Below, in pieces: positions 5,573 to 8,013 of a DNA stretch of 8,013 nt. The first letter of the stretch is position 1; each line of letters opens with the position of its first letter. The stretch lies in the NCBI GenBank assembly GCA_937901695.1, contig CALDJN010000001.1, positions 1 through 8,013 on the forward strand. The letters run 5' to 3'. The notes below the pieces were generated by a model, which saw nothing but the letters and a program-made list of their open reading frames with translations, had not been told where the DNA came from and made no database searches. The position numbers were made by a program, and so were the translations under genes. This stretch comes from an uncultured Anaerocolumna sp. GTDB taxonomy: Bacteria > Bacillota > Clostridia > Lachnospirales > Lachnospiraceae.

Positions 5573-7042
5573 ATGAGAGAAGAACTGTTAAGTGTAGGTA
5601 TCGATATCGGAACCAGTACAACACAGCTGGTTTTTTCAAAATTAATGATTGAGAATATCGCCTCTAACTTCTCTGTTCCCAAAGTGGAAATTGTTGATAA
5701 AGAAATTATATATCGAAGTGAGATATATTTTACGCCGCTGCGTTCTCCAACTGAAATAGACGGAACAAAGGTTAGGGAAATAATTGAAGGAGAATATAAA
5801 AAAGCCGGCATTGAAAAAGCTAAGATCAATACGGGAGCAGTAATTATCACTGGTGAGACAGCCAGAAAGGAAAATGCAAAAGAAGTATTAACAACCTTAA
5901 GTGGTTTTGCAGGTGATTTTGTAGTAGCAACAGCCGGACCTGATTTAGAAAGCATTATCGCAGGAAAAGGTGCCGGTGCACATGTGTATTCCAAAGAAGG
6001 TCATACCGGTGTTGTCAATATTGATATTGGTGGAGGAACAAGTAATCTTGCTTTATTTAACCACGGAGAAGTCAAAGATACTGGATGCCTTGATGTAGGT
6101 GGACGACTGATAAAAATAGATAAAAACTCAGGACAAATCACTTACCTGTCAGAGAAGATGAAAGAATTAATAAAAAGAAAAAATCTATCCTTAAGTGTTG
6201 GTACCATAGCGAGAAAAGAAAATATACAGCCGATACTGGATGCTATGGTTTACGCCTTAATGCAGAGTGTTGGAATCAGACCGATGAATGATGAATTCTC
6301 ATTATTTATTACACGCAAAGAAGGCGAGCAGGAAACTAAGTTTACCTGTAACGAAACCATTAAAAAATCATGTCCAGTTACAAGTATTACATTTTCTGGT
6401 GGCGTAGCAGATTATATTTATGGTGAAGAAGAGGTAGCAGATGAATTTGCATATGGTGATATTGGAATCTTATTAGGACAAGCAATTAAAGAATCACCGT
6501 TATGTAAAGAGCTCACTGTCCTTAAAAGTGTTGAAACAATCCGTGCAACCGTAGTTGGTGCCGGAACTCATACAATGGAGATAAGCGGTAGTACCATTAC
6601 GTATACCAAAGATACATTTCCAATTAAAAACTTACCAATTCTAAAGTTGTCCAAAGAAGAGGAAGAATCAGCTAAGAGTTTGGAACAAGCTATTGAAACG
6701 AAACTGAACTGGTTTAAGTTAGAGGGAAAACTTCAGAAAGTAGCCATTGCTTTTGAGGGAGGTAAAACCCCTTCCTTTGTGCAAGTTACTGAGTATGCAA
6801 AAGGTCTTCTGGCTGGAATGAAGGAATTAATGGAACAAGAACTTCCTTTCATTATCTTAGTGGAAAATGATATGGCAAAGGTTCTGGGGCAAACATTGTA
6901 TCGAATGCTTGAATACAAAAAAGATATAGTGTGCCTGGATAGCATCCATGTAGAGAATGGAGATTATGTCGATATCGGAAAACCGGTAGCAGAAGGTACC
7001 GTATTACCGGTAGTTGTAAAAACTTTGGTATTTAATAAATAA
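5573..7042 (+). CDS. eutA: EutA, ethanolamine ammonia-lyase reactivating factor
   Basis: A 489-residue ATPase of the actin/Hsp70 (ASKHA) fold. It restores ethanolamine ammonia-lyase by swapping inactivated cobalamin for fresh adenosylcobalamin at the cost of ATP. Phosphate-1 loop GIDIGTSTTQ (residues 9-18, Asp11), phosphate-2 loop NIDIGGGTSN (149-158, Asp151) and the later glycine-rich segments TFSGGVAD (273-280) and VVGAGTHTMEISGS (327-340) fit the fold. Length matches the family. I choose ATG 5573 because GGGAG (5563-5567) precedes it and MREELLSVGIDIGTS is the expected opening. The in-frame ATG 5561 would put that site inside the gene. No eutV or eutW precedes it, unlike in C. difficile and E. 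faecalis. Confidence 0.94.
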   Translation: MREELLSVGIDIGTSTTQLVFSKLMIENIASNFSVPKVEIVDKEIIYRSEIYFTPLRSPTEIDGTKVREIIEGEYKKAGIEKAKINTGAVIITGETARKENAKEVLTTLSGFAGDFVVATAGPDLESIIAGKGAGAHVYSKEGHTGVVNIDIGGGTSNLALFNHGEVKDTGCLDVGGRLIKIDKNSGQITYLSEKMKELIKRKNLSLSVGTIARKENIQPILDAMVYALMQSVGIRPMNDEFSLFITRKEGEQETKFTCNETIKKSCPVTSITFSGGVADYIYGEEEVADEFAYGDIGILLGQAIKESPLCKELTVLKSVETIRATVVGAGTHTMEISGSTITYTKDTFPIKNLPILKLSKEEEESAKSLEQAIETKLNWFKLEGKLQKVAIAFEGGKTPSFVQVTEYAKGLLAGMKELMEQELPFIILVENDMAKVLGQTLYRMLEYKKDIVCLDSIHVENGDYVDIGKPVAEGTVLPVVVKTLVFNK

Positions 7043-7076
7043 AAAGTTGCATTTTGTATAATCCTAAATACAAGTA

Positions 7077-7143
7077 AGTTGAAAATTTTTCAACTAGAAG
7101 TAATGTGCCTTAGGCATTAGCTTCAAAAAATCAACTATGTTGA
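7077..7143 (+). promoter_or_regulatory. Cluster of three hairpins between eutA and eutB
   Basis: The 182-base spacer is the longest gap in the operon. Hairpin A is AGTTGAAAATTTTTCAACT (7077-7095), with 7 to 9 pairs. Hairpin B (7097-7124) pairs GAAG, TAA and TGCC with GGCA, TTA and CTTC around a TTA loop, with two small bulges. Hairpin C is TCAAC-TAT-GTTGA (7131-7143). A and C use the same GTTGA/TCAAC words, so the arms can also pair A-left with C-left and A-right with C-right. None is followed by a T-run on the + strand. This could be an RNA processing, stability or switching element that sets EutBC levels. Confidence 0.45.
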
Positions 7144-7224
7144 AATTACGATATGACACGTGTGTATGGGAAATAGTCAATTTATTGAGATGAGATACTT
7201 CCAACACGCAGATAGGAGTGGACT

Positions 7225-8013
7225 ATGATATTAAAAGCACAATTGTTGGGGCATACCTATGAGTTTAAGTCTCTTATGGATGTCATGGCAAAGGCAAATG
7301 AGGAAAAATCAGGTGATACCCTTGCTGGAATTGGTGCAGAATCTGCCGGGCAGCGTGTGGCAGCGAAGATTGTACTTGCGAACATAACATTAGAGCAGCT
7401 TCGCAATAATCCTGCAGTTCCTTATGAAATTGATGAAGTAACAAGAATTATTCAAGACGATGTGAATGAAAAAATTTACAACGAAATCAAGAACTGGACA
7501 GTTGCTGAGTTCCGCGAATGGATATTAGATGAAAATACAACTGGTGCAGATATTCGAAGAATTAGCCGTGGTATTACTGCTGAGATGGTAGCGGCTGTTG
7601 CCAAATTAATGTCAAATATGGACTTAGTGTATGGTGCAAGGAAAATTCGAGTTACCGCACATTGTAATACTACCATTGGTGAACCAGGTACTCTTAGCTG
7701 CCGTCTGCAGCCGAACCATCCTACTGATGATCTTGACGGTATTATGGCTTCCGTACTGGAAGGTTTAACTTATGGTGCAGGAGATGCTGTTATAGGTTTA
7801 AACCCTGTAGATGATTCAACAGAGAGTGTAATGCGAATACTTAATCGATTCGAAGAGGCAAAACAGAAATTTAAGATTCCAACTCAGAACTGTGTTCTTG
7901 CTCACGTTACTACTCAGATGGAAGCAATAAGAAAGGGCGCTCCATCGGATTTAATATTCCAATCCATTGCAGGATCAGAAAAAGGAAACGAAGCTTTTGG
8001 TTTTAATGCATCG
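7225..8013 (+). CDS. eutB: EutB, ethanolamine ammonia-lyase large subunit (partial, 5' part)
   Basis: The first 263 codons of the catalytic (alpha) subunit, cut by the window end. Full-length EutB is about 450 residues. With EutC and adenosylcobalamin it converts ethanolamine to acetaldehyde and ammonia by a radical mechanism. The frame is open throughout and opens MILKAQLLGHTYEFKSLMDV. Substrate-site residues known from E. coli EutB fall at the same positions: Arg160 and Gln162 in CRLQPNHPTDD and Asn193 in IGLNPVDDS. The remaining ligands, Glu287 and Asp362 in E. coli numbering, lie beyond the edge. ATG 7225 follows AGGAG (7214-7218) at good spacing. eutC would be expected next. Confidence 0.96.
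   Translation, partial: MILKAQLLGHTYEFKSLMDVMAKANEEKSGDTLAGIGAESAGQRVAAKIVLANITLEQLRNNPAVPYEIDEVTRIIQDDVNEKIYNEIKNWTVAEFREWILDENTTGADIRRISRGITAEMVAAVAKLMSNMDLVYGARKIRVTAHCNTTIGEPGTLSCRLQPNHPTDDLDGIMASVLEGLTYGAGDAVIGLNPVDDSTESVMRILNRFEEAKQKFKIPTQNCVLAHVTTQMEAIRKGAPSDLIFQSIAGSEKGNEAFGFNAS

Noticed and set aside
5356..5994. A long reading frame on the - strand across the end of eutP and the start of eutA
   Set aside because: It is antisense to two well-conserved genes, has no ribosome binding site or recognisable motif, and spans their spacer. It is a shadow of their codon use.
7047..7062. TTGCAT and TATAAT after eutA as an internal promoter for eutB
   Set aside because: The -10 is perfect, but only four bases separate it from TTGCAT, and no hexamer at 16-18 bp is convincing. 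Not strong enough to call.
7156..7163. ACACGTGT palindrome upstream of eutB
   Set aside because: An isolated 8-bp palindrome with no repeat copy and no link to a promoter. Chance is a sufficient explanation.

Overview
The window is A+T-rich DNA that reads as a low-GC Firmicute. Strong AGGAGG-type ribosome binding sites, the codon use and the gene set suggest an anaerobic clostridial lineage. Lachnospiraceae / Clostridium phytofermentans-like is my best guess, made from recalled protein resemblance and not from a search. All supported genes lie on the + strand.

Left half (1-3148), an accessory stretch with visible gene decay. It holds the last 37 codons of an unassigned gene, an intact HAD-family hydrolase (192-905) and an intact GNAT acetyltransferase (1070-1525). 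Next come a broken second GNAT gene (1564-1907), an intact SRAP / YedK-HMCES-type abasic-site protein (1997-2590) and an orphan piece of an ABC exporter membrane domain (2592-2837). The stretch ends with a short antitoxin-like protein that looks clipped at its C terminus (2948-3148).

Boundary (3149-3471), a 323-base intergenic region. A rho-independent terminator (3220-3262) closes the left half. A good sigma-A-type promoter (TTTACA, 17 bp, TATATT at 3324-3352) follows, framed by a 21-bp imperfect inverted repeat. A second, smaller stem-loop lies in the predicted leader.

Right half (3472-8013), the front of an ethanolamine-utilisation (eut) operon of the bacterial-microcompartment type. The order is a PduQ-like iron alcohol dehydrogenase in the eutG position, eutS (shell protein), eutP (P-loop protein), eutA (reactivase) and eutB (ammonia-lyase large subunit, cut by the window end). 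In this pathway EutBC, with adenosylcobalamin, splits ethanolamine into ammonia and acetaldehyde inside the compartment. EutA repairs the lyase, EutS is part of the shell, and the alcohol dehydrogenase reduces acetaldehyde to ethanol to recycle NAD+.

The main oddities are these. eutS has no ATG, GTG, TTG or CTG start although its whole N terminus is conserved. The two-component antiterminator genes eutV-eutW, which sit between eutP and eutA in C. difficile and E. faecalis, are absent from that position. A dyad-framed promoter precedes the operon. The eutA-eutB spacer holds four complementary arms that can pair in two ways. EutP lacks the guanine-specificity Asp of its G4 motif. I see no wholly new system: this is a recognisable eut operon with unusual regulatory and start-site features.
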